The notes beneath the pieces are model-generated. The model worked only from the letters and a program-made list of their open reading frames with translations, was not told where the DNA came from and did no database searches. The translations under genes were made by a program, and so were the position numbers. Of a DNA stretch of 64,000 nucleotides, positions 45,149-53,004 are shown in pieces; the stretch's first letter is position 1, and each line of letters starts with the position of its first letter. The stretch is from Nitrospira sp. KM1 (GTDB lineage Bacteria > Nitrospirota > Nitrospiria > Nitrospirales > Nitrospiraceae): positions 3,100,001-3,164,000 of the forward strand of contig NZ_AP022671.1 in assembly GCF_011405515.1 (NCBI RefSeq), read 5' to 3'.

Positions 45149-45472
45149 ATGTATCTCGTAGCCGATATCAGCGTCGAAATCTGTGCCGCGAAAAGCTGTA
45201 AGCTCTGTACCCAGTATTGTCCGGAAGCCAATACCATCCTCTACAGCGACGAGATGGGAAAGGACAAGGGATTCAAGTACGGGTCGGCCTATGTCGCGGT
45301 GGATCGGTGTAAAGGCTGCGCACAATGCGTGTGGGTCTGTGACAACATGGCTAAGAACAATGCAATCAAGATGATCATGATCGATCAACTGCCGAAGGCC
45401 GCGTTGACCGACAATGTGACATACGGTGAAAAAAGTACGACTGCAGTCCTGGCAAGCCCAGTCGTCGGGTAG
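45149..45472 (+). CDS. forD: 2-oxoacid:ferredoxin oxidoreductase, delta (2x 4Fe-4S) subunit
   Basis: This is a 107-residue ferredoxin-like subunit. The clusters are bound by C12-x4-C17-x2-C20-x3-C24 and C54-x2-C57-x2-C60-x3-C64. The first motif has a spacer of four instead of two after the first Cys, as in other delta subunits of this enzyme type. It passes electrons between the TPP site and external ferredoxin. Confidence 0.87.
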   Translation: MYLVADISVEICAAKSCKLCTQYCPEANTILYSDEMGKDKGFKYGSAYVAVDRCKGCAQCVWVCDNMAKNNAIKMIMIDQLPKAALTDNVTYGEKSTTAVLASPVVG

Positions 45473-45507
45473 CCTACGAGCGTTAGGCGTTAGAAAGGGG
45501 AACGGGC

Positions 45508-46272
45508 GTGGCAACAACGCAAGATACGAGAGAAAAAATCATCGTTCCTGGCCCGGCGGGTTTTCATCCGCCTTCAGCGGCGCAACTCGGTGTCGCACTC
45601 CCCGATCCCGGGCAGGGCCTGTATTATGGATTGCTCGAGCCGAACGAGGAGAAGGTCATTGAAGAGATGGCTCGGAAGATGCTGACCAGCCCCAATGCCA
45701 CCATTTTTCCTGGACCCCTTCTGCTCTGGGCCTGGAATGATCATGCGGTCGAAAAGGCAAAAGCCACGTTGGAAATTGCCGCGCAGATCCCCGAGGTCAT
45801 GATCATCCCCATGCCGGATTACCGGCCGAAATATCCAAAGATCGATCCTGAAGAAGTCATCAACCCCAACCATCCGAACTTGACGATCTGGGGCAATAAG
45901 ATCGAGGCGTGTATTTTTATCGGCGTGCATTGTCACTACGCAAATCTCACATTGAAGATGATTCGTGCGGGAACCAATTGTTGTACGATGGCGATCTGTG
46001 CCGAGCAGGGTCATGAAGATGCGATGCTGACGATCCGGGACTCGGATACTTTGAAAATCAAACGGGTCGCGCAGATCTTCAAAAAAGTTCGTGAAGAAAT
46101 GGGTATTCAGTTGCCCAGCAGCGGTGAGAATGTCCGTTTCACGGGCACTCAGTCCAAAGTGCATGGCGGGAAATCTCATACCAATCCGATGACGTTTGCG
46201 CCATCGCCCGGTGGGGCTGGCAGCGCGGCGATGTTCGGTCATTCTCCGGAACAGATGAAGCGAGAAGGGTAG
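45508..46272 (+). CDS. forE: 2-oxoacid:ferredoxin oxidoreductase, epsilon subunit
   Basis: This 254-residue subunit is specific to the five-subunit enzymes; its role is not well defined. Notable segments are 'EACIFIGVHCHYANLTLKMI' and 'GTNCCTMAICAEQGHEDA', with several cysteines and histidines. Assignment rests on position within the operon and on my recollection of the Hydrogenobacter epsilon subunits. Confidence 0.75.
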   Translation: MATTQDTREKIIVPGPAGFHPPSAAQLGVALPDPGQGLYYGLLEPNEEKVIEEMARKMLTSPNATIFPGPLLLWAWNDHAVEKAKATLEIAAQIPEVMIIPMPDYRPKYPKIDPEEVINPNHPNLTIWGNKIEACIFIGVHCHYANLTLKMIRAGTNCCTMAICAEQGHEDAMLTIRDSDTLKIKRVAQIFKKVREEMGIQLPSSGENVRFTGTQSKVHGGKSHTNPMTFAPSPGGAGSAAMFGHSPEQMKREG

Positions 46273-46313
46273 CCCGAAAAGTCGGCTCACCACTTTTTTA
46301 AAGAGGTGCGATT

Positions 46314-47657
46314 ATGAGCGAAGCGTTAGAGACCCAGCAAAAGACAAATCCACAGGGTGATCCAATCACCAGCGTGGCGGCTCCGAAATCCGACGGGAAA
46401 AAGGATCCGCATGCCGAGGCAAAACGGCAGAAAGTCGTGACGCCGGAATATCTGTTTCACGAGGCTCCCAGGACGAAGGAATTTATTACGGGCAGCGAAG
46501 CCGCCAAGGAAGCGATTCGGCGCTCTAACGTCGATCTGGCTATTGCCTATCCGATTACCCCCCAGAGCGAAACGATGCAGCTCGTCGGCGTGCTCTATGG
46601 GGAAGGATATGTGAAGGAATATTATCGCGGCGAAGAAGAAGTCGGCGTCATGGCGGCGATTGCGGGAGGTTCTCGTGCGGGTGTCCGCTGCTATACGGCG
46701 ACCGCTGGCCCTGGCACCTTGCGCGGTCTCGAAGGCATCGCCTCCTGGCCTGGCCACCGGCTTCCCGTCGTGGCCATGTTTACCTGTCGCGTCGTCAACG
46801 CTCCGCTGGCGATTCAGCCCGACAATATTGAAGTCTCGTATCTCTTGAACTGCGGCATGATCGTTTTCCACGCTGAAAATCAGCAGGACATGTTTGATTT
46901 CACCATGGCCGGATTCACCATCAGTGAAAAAAATGATGTGACCTTGCCGGTCGGCGTGTGCTGTGACGGCTTCTTTGTCACGCATGCCCGCGGGTACGTA
47001 CGCATGCAGGACAGAAGCATGAAACTTCCGCCACGCGAAGCCTGGCGTGGTGCGGTTCCCGTGTTGGATGCGGAGAACCCTCCTGCGCGGCTGTCGCGTG
47101 ACGCTCCGGTACAAAAGTCCAATTTCATGGCCTACAACATCCACGCCGTGTGGCAGCAGGAAGTCTGGGCCGCAGTGGAACGTTCCCGTAAGTACATCAA
47201 TCAATATCTCGGCGGACTGCTGACAGCCGAAAATATTGACGGGGCGGACGCCATCATCATTGCTTCCGGTAGCGCCGCAGCACAATCACGCGAAGCGGTC
47301 CGGATTTGCAAAGAAAAGGGCTTAAACGTCGGGATCATCAAGATTCGTTCGCTTCGGCCATTCCCCACGAAAGAGCTTCGACAGCTCTGCGGGAACGTTA
47401 AGCTGATCGTTATCCCTGAATTCAATTACGTCGGATGGCTGGCGAAAGAGGTTGCGACGGCAATCTACGGTTTTTCCAAAGCCAAGATCATCGGTGGTCC
47501 GCGCGTCTATGGCGGTCAGTCGATGCCAGTGGAGTTGATCGTAGACGAAGTTGAATCTGGCCTGACGGGCAAGAAATCCACCAATGTGGCGATGTCACAG
47601 ATCATGGGCGGTGCCGTCAATCCTGATGAAGTCGCTCACTTCATGCGCAGTATCTGA
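46314..47657 (+). CDS. forA: 2-oxoacid:ferredoxin oxidoreductase, alpha subunit
   Basis: The 447-residue protein contains 'LAIAYPITPQSETMQLVG' (the alpha-subunit signature), 'EEEVGVMAAIAGGSRAGVRCYTATAG' in part, and a C-terminal domain II ('LNVGIIKIRSLRPFPTKEL'). An ~60-residue charged leader precedes the core. It ends the operon, and a strong terminator follows at once. Confidence 0.88.
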   Translation: MSEALETQQKTNPQGDPITSVAAPKSDGKKDPHAEAKRQKVVTPEYLFHEAPRTKEFITGSEAAKEAIRRSNVDLAIAYPITPQSETMQLVGVLYGEGYVKEYYRGEEEVGVMAAIAGGSRAGVRCYTATAGPGTLRGLEGIASWPGHRLPVVAMFTCRVVNAPLAIQPDNIEVSYLLNCGMIVFHAENQQDMFDFTMAGFTISEKNDVTLPVGVCCDGFFVTHARGYVRMQDRSMKLPPREAWRGAVPVLDAENPPARLSRDAPVQKSNFMAYNIHAVWQQEVWAAVERSRKYINQYLGGLLTAENIDGADAIIIASGSAAAQSREAVRICKEKGLNVGIIKIRSLRPFPTKELRQLCGNVKLIVIPEFNYVGWLAKEVATAIYGFSKAKIIGGPRVYGGQSMPVELIVDEVESGLTGKKSTNVAMSQIMGGAVNPDEVAHFMRSI

Positions 47658-47680
47658 TCGACGCAACATTCGGAAAAAGA

Positions 47681-47712
47681 AGAGCCCGATTCCCAAGAGG
47701 GAATCGGGCTCT
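47681..47712. terminator. Rho-independent terminator after the oxidoreductase operon
   Basis: AGAGCCCGATTCCC (47681-47694) and GGGAATCGGGCTCT (47699-47712) form a perfect 14-base stem with loop AAGA. It is flanked by an A-rich run on the left and TTCATTATT on the right, so it can act in both directions; the convergent gene at 47747-47995 ends on its other side. Confidence 0.92.
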
Positions 47713-47746
47713 TTCATTATTGGCATAAGAGCGGGCTGGATCTCTT

Positions 47747-47995
47747 CTATCCTTGAATCTCGTCCTCCACCATTTCCTCGCTGGACGGCATGCCGTACGC
47801 GACATATTTGGCATAGGACAGGTAGATCATGGCGCTGTCGCGCATAGCTTTTGATCCTTGCATCATACGCACCAGTTTGTCTGATCCTGGGGCCTCTGTG
47901 GCTTGGAGAGTCACCACATGATCCTGAAGGAGTTTTGTATAGCGTTCCACGGATAGTTCAACGTCTTTATAGGCTTGTAAAATGGCGTCTGTCAT
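47747..47995 (-). CDS. Hypothetical protein, 82 residues
   Basis: The start is set at 47995, with AGGAGGACAAC directly before it. The product MTDAILQAYKDVELSVERY is predicted to be all-helical and acidic at its C-terminus (EEMVEDEIQ). I recognise no family. It is divergent from the Rsm22-like gene, whose ATG lies 36 bases away. Confidence 0.72.
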   Translation of the reverse strand: MTDAILQAYKDVELSVERYTKLLQDHVVTLQATEAPGSDKLVRMMQGSKAMRDSAMIYLSYAKYVAYGMPSSEEMVEDEIQG

Positions 47996-48031
47996 GTTGT
48001 CCTCCTTCGCTCGGTCAGCATACACTAGGGC

Positions 48032-49264
48032 ATGCCTCCCTTCAACGTCAGCCAACGTGCGGGCATATCACCGGTTGTTCTGAAAGTTCTTGAGCAGATC
48101 GCAGGCAGCGTATCACGGACTACTCTGGGTCATACAGCAGCAGGGGTGAAGCATCTCTCAAGATTGTTTACCAAAGACAGGCAGAGTCTTCTCAAGAATT
48201 ACCTCGATGATCCCGCCAGAGCCTCCGCTTATCTGAAGTATTTCTTTCCCATCAACCTGTCGAAGATCCAGCTTCTCCTGGACGAATTGCCGGCGGACAC
48301 GTTCACATCCGATCGTTCGGAGGGATTGTCCGTCCTCGATGTAGGGTCGGGGCCTGGCACAGCAGCCATCGCAGTGCTTGATTGGCTGGTGCAGAATTAC
48401 CCAGAGCGAACGAACGGACTTTCTGTCGTTGCAGTGGATTCATCGTCAGGCGCATTGATCCAATCACGCCGGATTTTGGAGGGATATTGTCGGGAAGCAG
48501 GACTGGAAGGAGTGAGGTTCACGGATCATCGGGACGATGTGGAGCAGAGCATGAGACATGTTTCCGGGAGCGCTCTTGAACAACACGGCCCCTACGATCT
48601 CGTGATCCTGGCCAATTGTCTTAATGAGTTGGGAACCGGGTTGCCCGATCCGACTACCATACAAACTACCATAGTGGCAAACGCACTGGCGCTCATGAAA
48701 CCACACGGCACCGTCATGATCGTCGAGCCGGCTTTGAAGACGACGTCGAGAGCCCTCCATCGGGTACGCGATCGCTTATTAGATGAAAGACATTGTACCG
48801 TGTATAGTCCCTGCCTGCATGAAGGCCATTGCCCTGCATTGGTCCATCCCGACGACTGGTGCCACGAAGAGCGTCGCTGGGAGGCTCCGGCAGCGATTCA
48901 ATGGATTGACCGGGGCGTTGGGTTCATCAAGGACGCACTGAAGTTTTCCTATCTACTGCTCCGCACAGACGGACGGACGATCGTGAAACGTAGTCCAGAT
49001 GTGTTCAGAATCGTCAGTGAAATGCGAAAGATGAAGGGGGACACGAGGGCCTGGCTTTGCAACGAACTCGGGCGCATCGAACTGGGTCGCCTGGATCGGA
49101 TGAGATCCGAGAGTAATGCGACGTGGGATGAATGTGAACGGGGCACGATTGCTGAGATCAAAGGCGCGCATCGCAAGGGCGGATCCAAGCTCGAAAGAAT
49201 TCCTGCCGAAGGGACCGTCGCGATTGTCAGACGAACGGACTCGCCAATCAATCGAACGTCGTGA
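48032..49264 (+). CDS. Rsm22-like small-subunit rRNA methyltransferase family protein
   Basis: This is a class I SAM-dependent methyltransferase of 410 residues. Motif I is 'SVLDVGSGPGTAAIAVL' (about 107-123) and a later 'YDLVILANCLNELG' resembles motif IV. The Cys-rich segment 'VYSPCLHEGHCPALVHPDDWC' carries the cysteines seen in Rsm22/METTL17 proteins, which bind an iron-sulfur cluster or zinc and act in mitochondrial or bacterial small-subunit assembly. The exact substrate is unknown. Confidence 0.8.
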   Translation: MPPFNVSQRAGISPVVLKVLEQIAGSVSRTTLGHTAAGVKHLSRLFTKDRQSLLKNYLDDPARASAYLKYFFPINLSKIQLLLDELPADTFTSDRSEGLSVLDVGSGPGTAAIAVLDWLVQNYPERTNGLSVVAVDSSSGALIQSRRILEGYCREAGLEGVRFTDHRDDVEQSMRHVSGSALEQHGPYDLVILANCLNELGTGLPDPTTIQTTIVANALALMKPHGTVMIVEPALKTTSRALHRVRDRLLDERHCTVYSPCLHEGHCPALVHPDDWCHEERRWEAPAAIQWIDRGVGFIKDALKFSYLLLRTDGRTIVKRSPDVFRIVSEMRKMKGDTRAWLCNELGRIELGRLDRMRSESNATWDECERGTIAEIKGAHRKGGSKLERIPAEGTVAIVRRTDSPINRTS

Positions 49265-49345
49265 GTGCGTCACTCTCACGAAGTGACTGCAACAGAACTT
49301 CCTGGACTGCCCGGGCAGTTCCGTGATGCCGGTGTGATATGAAAA

Positions 49346-49516
49346 ATGCGGTCCGTTGGCAGCGCTCTCCATCGCTTGTTCATCGTGGGAAGGGGAGTGG
49401 GCATTGAAGAATGTAAAGATTATCTGGGCTTCGACCTAGGCGAGGAAGACGGATGCCGACCACTGGATCTTAGCGCGGAGGATGCGAGGATGTGCAAATA
49501 CGGGGCGGAGATTTGA
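49346..49516 (+). CDS. Possible small protein, 56 residues
   Basis: This open frame has coding-like composition: an acidic C-terminal part 'GIEECKDYLGFDLGEEDG' followed by 'CRPLDLSAEDARMCKYGAEI' with three cysteines. The start could be ATG 49346, or GTG at 49385 or 49397 after a purine-rich stretch. No family is recognised. It lies in an otherwise empty gap between convergent genes. Confidence 0.35.
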   Translation: MRSVGSALHRLFIVGRGVGIEECKDYLGFDLGEEDGCRPLDLSAEDARMCKYGAEI

Positions 49517-49544
49517 CCCTAAAGAATAGGAAACGAATAAGGTC

Positions 49545-49727
49545 CTAATCTGCTTCCGGCTCGGAACTGCCGTGCTGGTGCGACACTTTATCCTCTTCGA
49601 ACAACTCTTCCATTTCTTCGGCAATCATGTCGCGATCATTCGGAACGGATATCAGTGGAATCTCCTTGCGGGCTGTTGCTTGTTTCTCGGCTTCAGGCGG
49701 TTCCGGCTGTTTGGGCTGGTCGCTCAT
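49545..49727 (-). CDS. Small acidic hypothetical protein, 60 residues
   Basis: The product MSDQPKQPEPPEAEKQATAR... is hydrophilic and Pro/Glu-rich, ending in 'EEMEELFEEDKVSHQHG' and probably disordered in large part. ATG 49727 is preceded on the minus strand by TATACT (49734-49739) only 6 bases away, so the start codon may be the first transcribed triplet. A GTG at 49742 would lie inside that -10 box. Confidence 0.6.
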   Translation of the reverse strand: MSDQPKQPEPPEAEKQATARKEIPLISVPNDRDMIAEEMEELFEEDKVSHQHGSSEPEAD

Positions 49728-49765
49728 GGCTGAAGTATACACTACTTTAGGAAACGGAATGGGGG

Positions 49766-50131
49766 TTATTCAAAGGCTTCCAAGGACGACGGTTCAGGGA
49801 ACGTTCTCTTGCAATTTCCGCAGGTCACAAAATAGATGGCCTCGCGGACGGACATCGTCGCACGAAAATCCAAGCTGACCCCCCGATGGTTGCATGCCGT
49901 GCAGGAAATGTCCTTCAGCCGATACGGCACGTCTGGCTGGGTGCGGAGATAAAACTCCATGTCGGTATAGATGGGAAAACTATAAAAGCATTTCTTGCAG
50001 ATGCCACGCCATTCGCCATCCGTTTGCATGAATCGTTGATCGACCCCAAAGCTGGACCCTTTGCAGACCGCGCACTGAACGGTTGCCAATCTGGATTCGA
50101 CTTCCTGTACGGACGGACGAGACATGGACAT
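49766..50131 (-). CDS. Double zinc-ribbon hypothetical protein
   Basis: The 121-residue protein has four CxxC pairs (CAVC, CKKC, CTAC, CGNC), enough for two zinc sites. The pattern suggests a nucleic-acid or protein-binding zinc ribbon of unknown role. GGGGG lies just before the ATG on the minus strand. Confidence 0.75.
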   Translation of the reverse strand: MSMSRPSVQEVESRLATVQCAVCKGSSFGVDQRFMQTDGEWRGICKKCFYSFPIYTDMEFYLRTQPDVPYRLKDISCTACNHRGVSLDFRATMSVREAIYFVTCGNCKRTFPEPSSLEAFE

Positions 50132-50147
50132 CTTTCCCCCTCAGCGC

Positions 50148-50177
50148 AGTATAAGCGTTGCCTCTGCTTGTCCGCAA
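50148..50177 (-). promoter_or_regulatory. Candidate promoter for the zinc-ribbon gene
   Basis: Reading the minus strand: TTGCGG (50177-50172) and TATACT (50153-50148), spacing 18, about 17 bases before the ATG at 50131. Confidence 0.4.
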
Positions 50178-50192
50178 CGCAGGAGGTCCCTA

Positions 50193-50220
50193 TTGAACTC
50201 CGAACAGACGCGCGTATACT
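50193..50220 (+). promoter_or_regulatory. Candidate promoter for the dual-specificity phosphatase gene
   Basis: TTGAAC (50193-50198) and TATACT (50215-50220), spacing 16. The -10 box ends 8 bases before ATG 50229, so transcription would start at or next to the start codon (leaderless mRNA). Confidence 0.5.
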
Positions 50221-50228
50221 GAGCATCC

Positions 50229-50657
50229 ATGCATGCGATTACTGAACGGTTATGGGTCGGCAATGTGTACGAGGCCGAGCGGCCGCCGGCAAAAGTGGCC
50301 GCCCTGCTCTTCGTTGCGGAGGAATTTTCAGCGGACCCTCCGTCCGGGTTGGCCTATCAATATATCCCTTTCAAGGAATATGGGCCTCCAGATGTGTCGT
50401 TGCTCGATCGTGCCGTGACATGGCTCGAACAGCAAAGTGCTGACAATGTCGTGATGGTCTGTTGTCGAGCGGGAATGGGCAGATCCGTATCCGTGGTGAT
50501 GGCCTATTTGTGCTGCACGGAACGTCTGACCTATGATGACGTGCTACAACTGGCCATCAGCCGTCGGCCCGGAGCGCTTCCGCTTCCCGACCTCCGATCT
50601 GCGATCGAGAAAGTTCAAACCATCCGGCAGACCCGTATGCGCACTGTGTTGCCGTGA
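50229..50657 (+). CDS. Dual-specificity protein phosphatase family protein
   Basis: The 142-residue cysteine phosphatase has the signature C-RAGMG-R-S (CX5RS) in 'VMVCCRAGMGRSVSVVMAYL' and an upstream 'FKEYGPPD' segment carrying the general-acid Asp region. Substrate unknown; such small DSPs act on phosphoproteins or on small phosphorylated molecules. No Shine-Dalgarno is seen, which fits the leaderless promoter. Confidence 0.82.
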   Translation: MHAITERLWVGNVYEAERPPAKVAALLFVAEEFSADPPSGLAYQYIPFKEYGPPDVSLLDRAVTWLEQQSADNVVMVCCRAGMGRSVSVVMAYLCCTERLTYDDVLQLAISRRPGALPLPDLRSAIEKVQTIRQTRMRTVLP

Positions 50658-50716
50658 TGGAAACGTCACCTGTTCATCATTCCCATGTTACTTTCTTACC
50701 GGGAGGCTAGTACGTC

Positions 50717-51598
50717 ATGCCTGAATTGCCGGAGGCAGAGATTGTCGCCCGACAAATCCGGAACCGTCTGGTAGGTGCGGTGCTGACTGATGCATGGATT
50801 GGACGGGAGGATATCGTCCGCGAAGGACTTCCCCTCCTGTCCTGGTTCCAAGGCGCGTCGCTGCGCACCGTCGACCGCTATGGGAAAAGCGTCGCCATGG
50901 GGTTTCATAAGGAGGGCACGGTTCGCTTTATTGTCGCAGAGCTTGGAATGACCGGTCTCCTGCTTTTCCGTTCAGCCCAGGCACGCCATCCGCAGCACGT
51001 GCATGTGCGGGTATCTTTCATCGGAGGAGATGAGCCGGAGTTGTGTTATTGGAACCCGCGACGATTCGGCCGGATCTCGTTGTTCGATAGAGCAGGGCTC
51101 AATCGATACATTGCCCGTCGGTTTGGTCTGGACCCCCTGTCCGCCAGCAGGGAAGATTTTCTCGGTATTGTCAGGCAGCGCAGAGGTCGACTGAAGGCGC
51201 TCCTCATGCACCAGCAATCCGTTGCAGGGATTGGGAATATCTATGCCAACGAGATCCTATTTCGAGCGGGTCTTCATCCAGATGTCCGAGCCTCTCGTCT
51301 TTCGATGCACACGGTCGAGCATCTCTATGACCTGACCCAAGCGGTGCTTCAAGATGCCATCAGGTGCGGCGGCTCCAGCGTCCGAGACTTTTTTGCTCCG
51401 GACGGGACGGAAGGACAATATAAACAACGGCATCTCGTGTATGGGAAAGAGGGGCTTTCCTGTCCAAACAAATGTGGAGGAACAATTCGTCGCCTGCATG
51501 GAGAGCGCAGCTCCTTTATTTGTCCTTCGTGCCAGACAAAACGCCTAAGAAATCGTTCAGCAGCCCGGATCGAAAAGACAATTCCACAATTCCTTTAG
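50717..51598 (+). CDS. mutM: Formamidopyrimidine-DNA glycosylase
   Basis: This base-excision enzyme removes 8-oxoguanine and FapyG. The 293-residue protein has the N-terminal catalytic PELPE (P2, E3), K57 for the phosphate contact, the H2TH helix 'LMHQQSVAGIGNIYANEILF', and the C-terminal zinc finger (CPNKC ... CPSC). GGGAGG lies upstream. Confidence 0.93.
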   Translation: MPELPEAEIVARQIRNRLVGAVLTDAWIGREDIVREGLPLLSWFQGASLRTVDRYGKSVAMGFHKEGTVRFIVAELGMTGLLLFRSAQARHPQHVHVRVSFIGGDEPELCYWNPRRFGRISLFDRAGLNRYIARRFGLDPLSASREDFLGIVRQRRGRLKALLMHQQSVAGIGNIYANEILFRAGLHPDVRASRLSMHTVEHLYDLTQAVLQDAIRCGGSSVRDFFAPDGTEGQYKQRHLVYGKEGLSCPNKCGGTIRRLHGERSSFICPSCQTKRLRNRSAARIEKTIPQFL

Positions 51599-51631
51599 AA
51601 AACGGTATTTTGCGATCGATATCTTCCTCCC

Positions 51632-51652
51632 AGGCCGCAGGATAGGCCTTTT
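51632..51652 (+). terminator. Weak candidate terminator after mutM
   Basis: AGGCC (51632-51636) and GGCCT (51645-51649) form a 5-base stem running into TTTT. The stem is short, so termination would be weak. Confidence 0.25.
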
Positions 51653-51681
51653 GATCTCCATGCTTTAGTACCTCTGGTGTA

Positions 51682-51710
51682 TTGAGTCATCCCCGCTATT
51701 TCGTTACAAT
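51682..51710 (+). promoter_or_regulatory. Candidate promoter for the aclBA operon
   Basis: TTGAGT (51682-51687) and TACAAT (51705-51710) with the ideal 17-base spacing, about 43 bases before aclB. Confidence 0.55.
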
Positions 51711-51759
51711 CCGGCTCCCCTATCGCCCGTATCATTACCGGTTTGAGAGGAGATCCGTC

Positions 51760-52959
51760 ATGGCCAAAGTGCTGGAAGGTCCCGGCATGGGACTGATGAA
51801 GAAGTGGGGAATTGCCGTTCCAAACTATGTCGTCGTCACGTCCGCCGATGAACTCGCCAAACTCGGGCAAGCCAATGATTGGATGAAACAGACAAAACTG
51901 GTGGCCAAGGCGCACGAAGCCTTGGGGTCCAGATTCAAGCTCGGGCTGGTCAAAGTCGGACTCGACCTCAACGGTGCGGTTGCGGCGGCCAAGGAAATGA
52001 TCGGCCGTCATGTGGGAAGCATCACGGTCTCGCAAGTCATTGTGTCGGAAATGATTCCTCACAAGGAAGAATATTACTGCGCCGTCAAGTCCACCCGTGA
52101 GGGCAGCGAGGTCCTGGTGGCCAATTGCGGTGGAATCGAAGTGGAATCGAACTGGGAACGGGTCAAACGGCTGACTCTTGACGTGGGACAGTCGCCAACC
52201 GCTGACTCTTTGGAAAAGCTGGCCAAAGATGCCGGGTTTACCGGTCCGCTCGCGAAAAAAATGGCCGATTTTGCCGGCAAGATGTTTACCTGCTTCGACA
52301 GCGAAGATGCCCAGTACCTGGAAGTCAATCCCGTCGTCACCCGCGAGAGCGATGGAGAACTGGTGGCGCTTGATGCCGTGACGCTGCTCGATGGGGATGC
52401 CAAGTTCCGTCATCCGGATTGGAATTTCCAATTTGCGGCGGAGTTCGGCCGCGCCTACTCCAGGGAAGAAATGGAAGTCATGGCGGTCGACAGCAAGATC
52501 AAGGGATCGGTCAAGTTTATCGAGATCCCCGGTGGGGACACGGCGATGCTTCCGGCGGGAGGTGGGGCCAGTGTGTACTACTCGGACGCAGTGGTTGCAC
52601 GCGGCGGAAAGCTTGCCAACTACGCCGAGTACTCTGGCGATCCTCCGGATTGGGCCGTTGAAGTGCTGACTGACAAGGTCTGTTCGTTGCCCGGCATTAA
52701 GAACATCATTGTCGGGGGAGCCATCGCCAACTTTACCGACGTCAAGAAAACCTTCGGCGGCATCATTAACGGATTTCGCAAGGCAAAGTCCGAAGGCAAG
52801 CTCAAGAACGTCAAGATCTGGGTGCGCCGCGGCGGCCCGCGCGAAAAAGAAGGTCTCGATGCCATGCGCGCGCTGAAAGACGAGGGTTTTGACATTCATG
52901 TCTACGATCGCAATACACCGCTGACCGACATCGTCGATAAGGCGCTCCAAACGAAATAA
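51760..52959 (+). CDS. aclB: ATP-citrate lyase, small (ATP-grasp) subunit
   Basis: With AclA it splits citrate to acetyl-CoA and oxaloacetate, the key step of the reductive TCA cycle. The start at 51760 has AGAGGAGA at 51746-51753 and gives 399 residues, the family length. It is homologous to SucC: ATP-grasp N-terminus ('MAKVLEGPGMGLMKKWGI'), 'YLEVNPVVT' as the Mg site, and a C-terminal CoA-ligase-like domain with 'GGAIANFTDVKKTFGGII'. aclA follows after 45 bases. Confidence 0.93.
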   Translation: MAKVLEGPGMGLMKKWGIAVPNYVVVTSADELAKLGQANDWMKQTKLVAKAHEALGSRFKLGLVKVGLDLNGAVAAAKEMIGRHVGSITVSQVIVSEMIPHKEEYYCAVKSTREGSEVLVANCGGIEVESNWERVKRLTLDVGQSPTADSLEKLAKDAGFTGPLAKKMADFAGKMFTCFDSEDAQYLEVNPVVTRESDGELVALDAVTLLDGDAKFRHPDWNFQFAAEFGRAYSREEMEVMAVDSKIKGSVKFIEIPGGDTAMLPAGGGASVYYSDAVVARGGKLANYAEYSGDPPDWAVEVLTDKVCSLPGIKNIIVGGAIANFTDVKKTFGGIINGFRKAKSEGKLKNVKIWVRRGGPREKEGLDAMRALKDEGFDIHVYDRNTPLTDIVDKALQTK

Positions 52960-53004
52960 CCTGCCATAGAACCAATGATCCGAGCGATGTAAGGGGAGAT
53001 CCCG

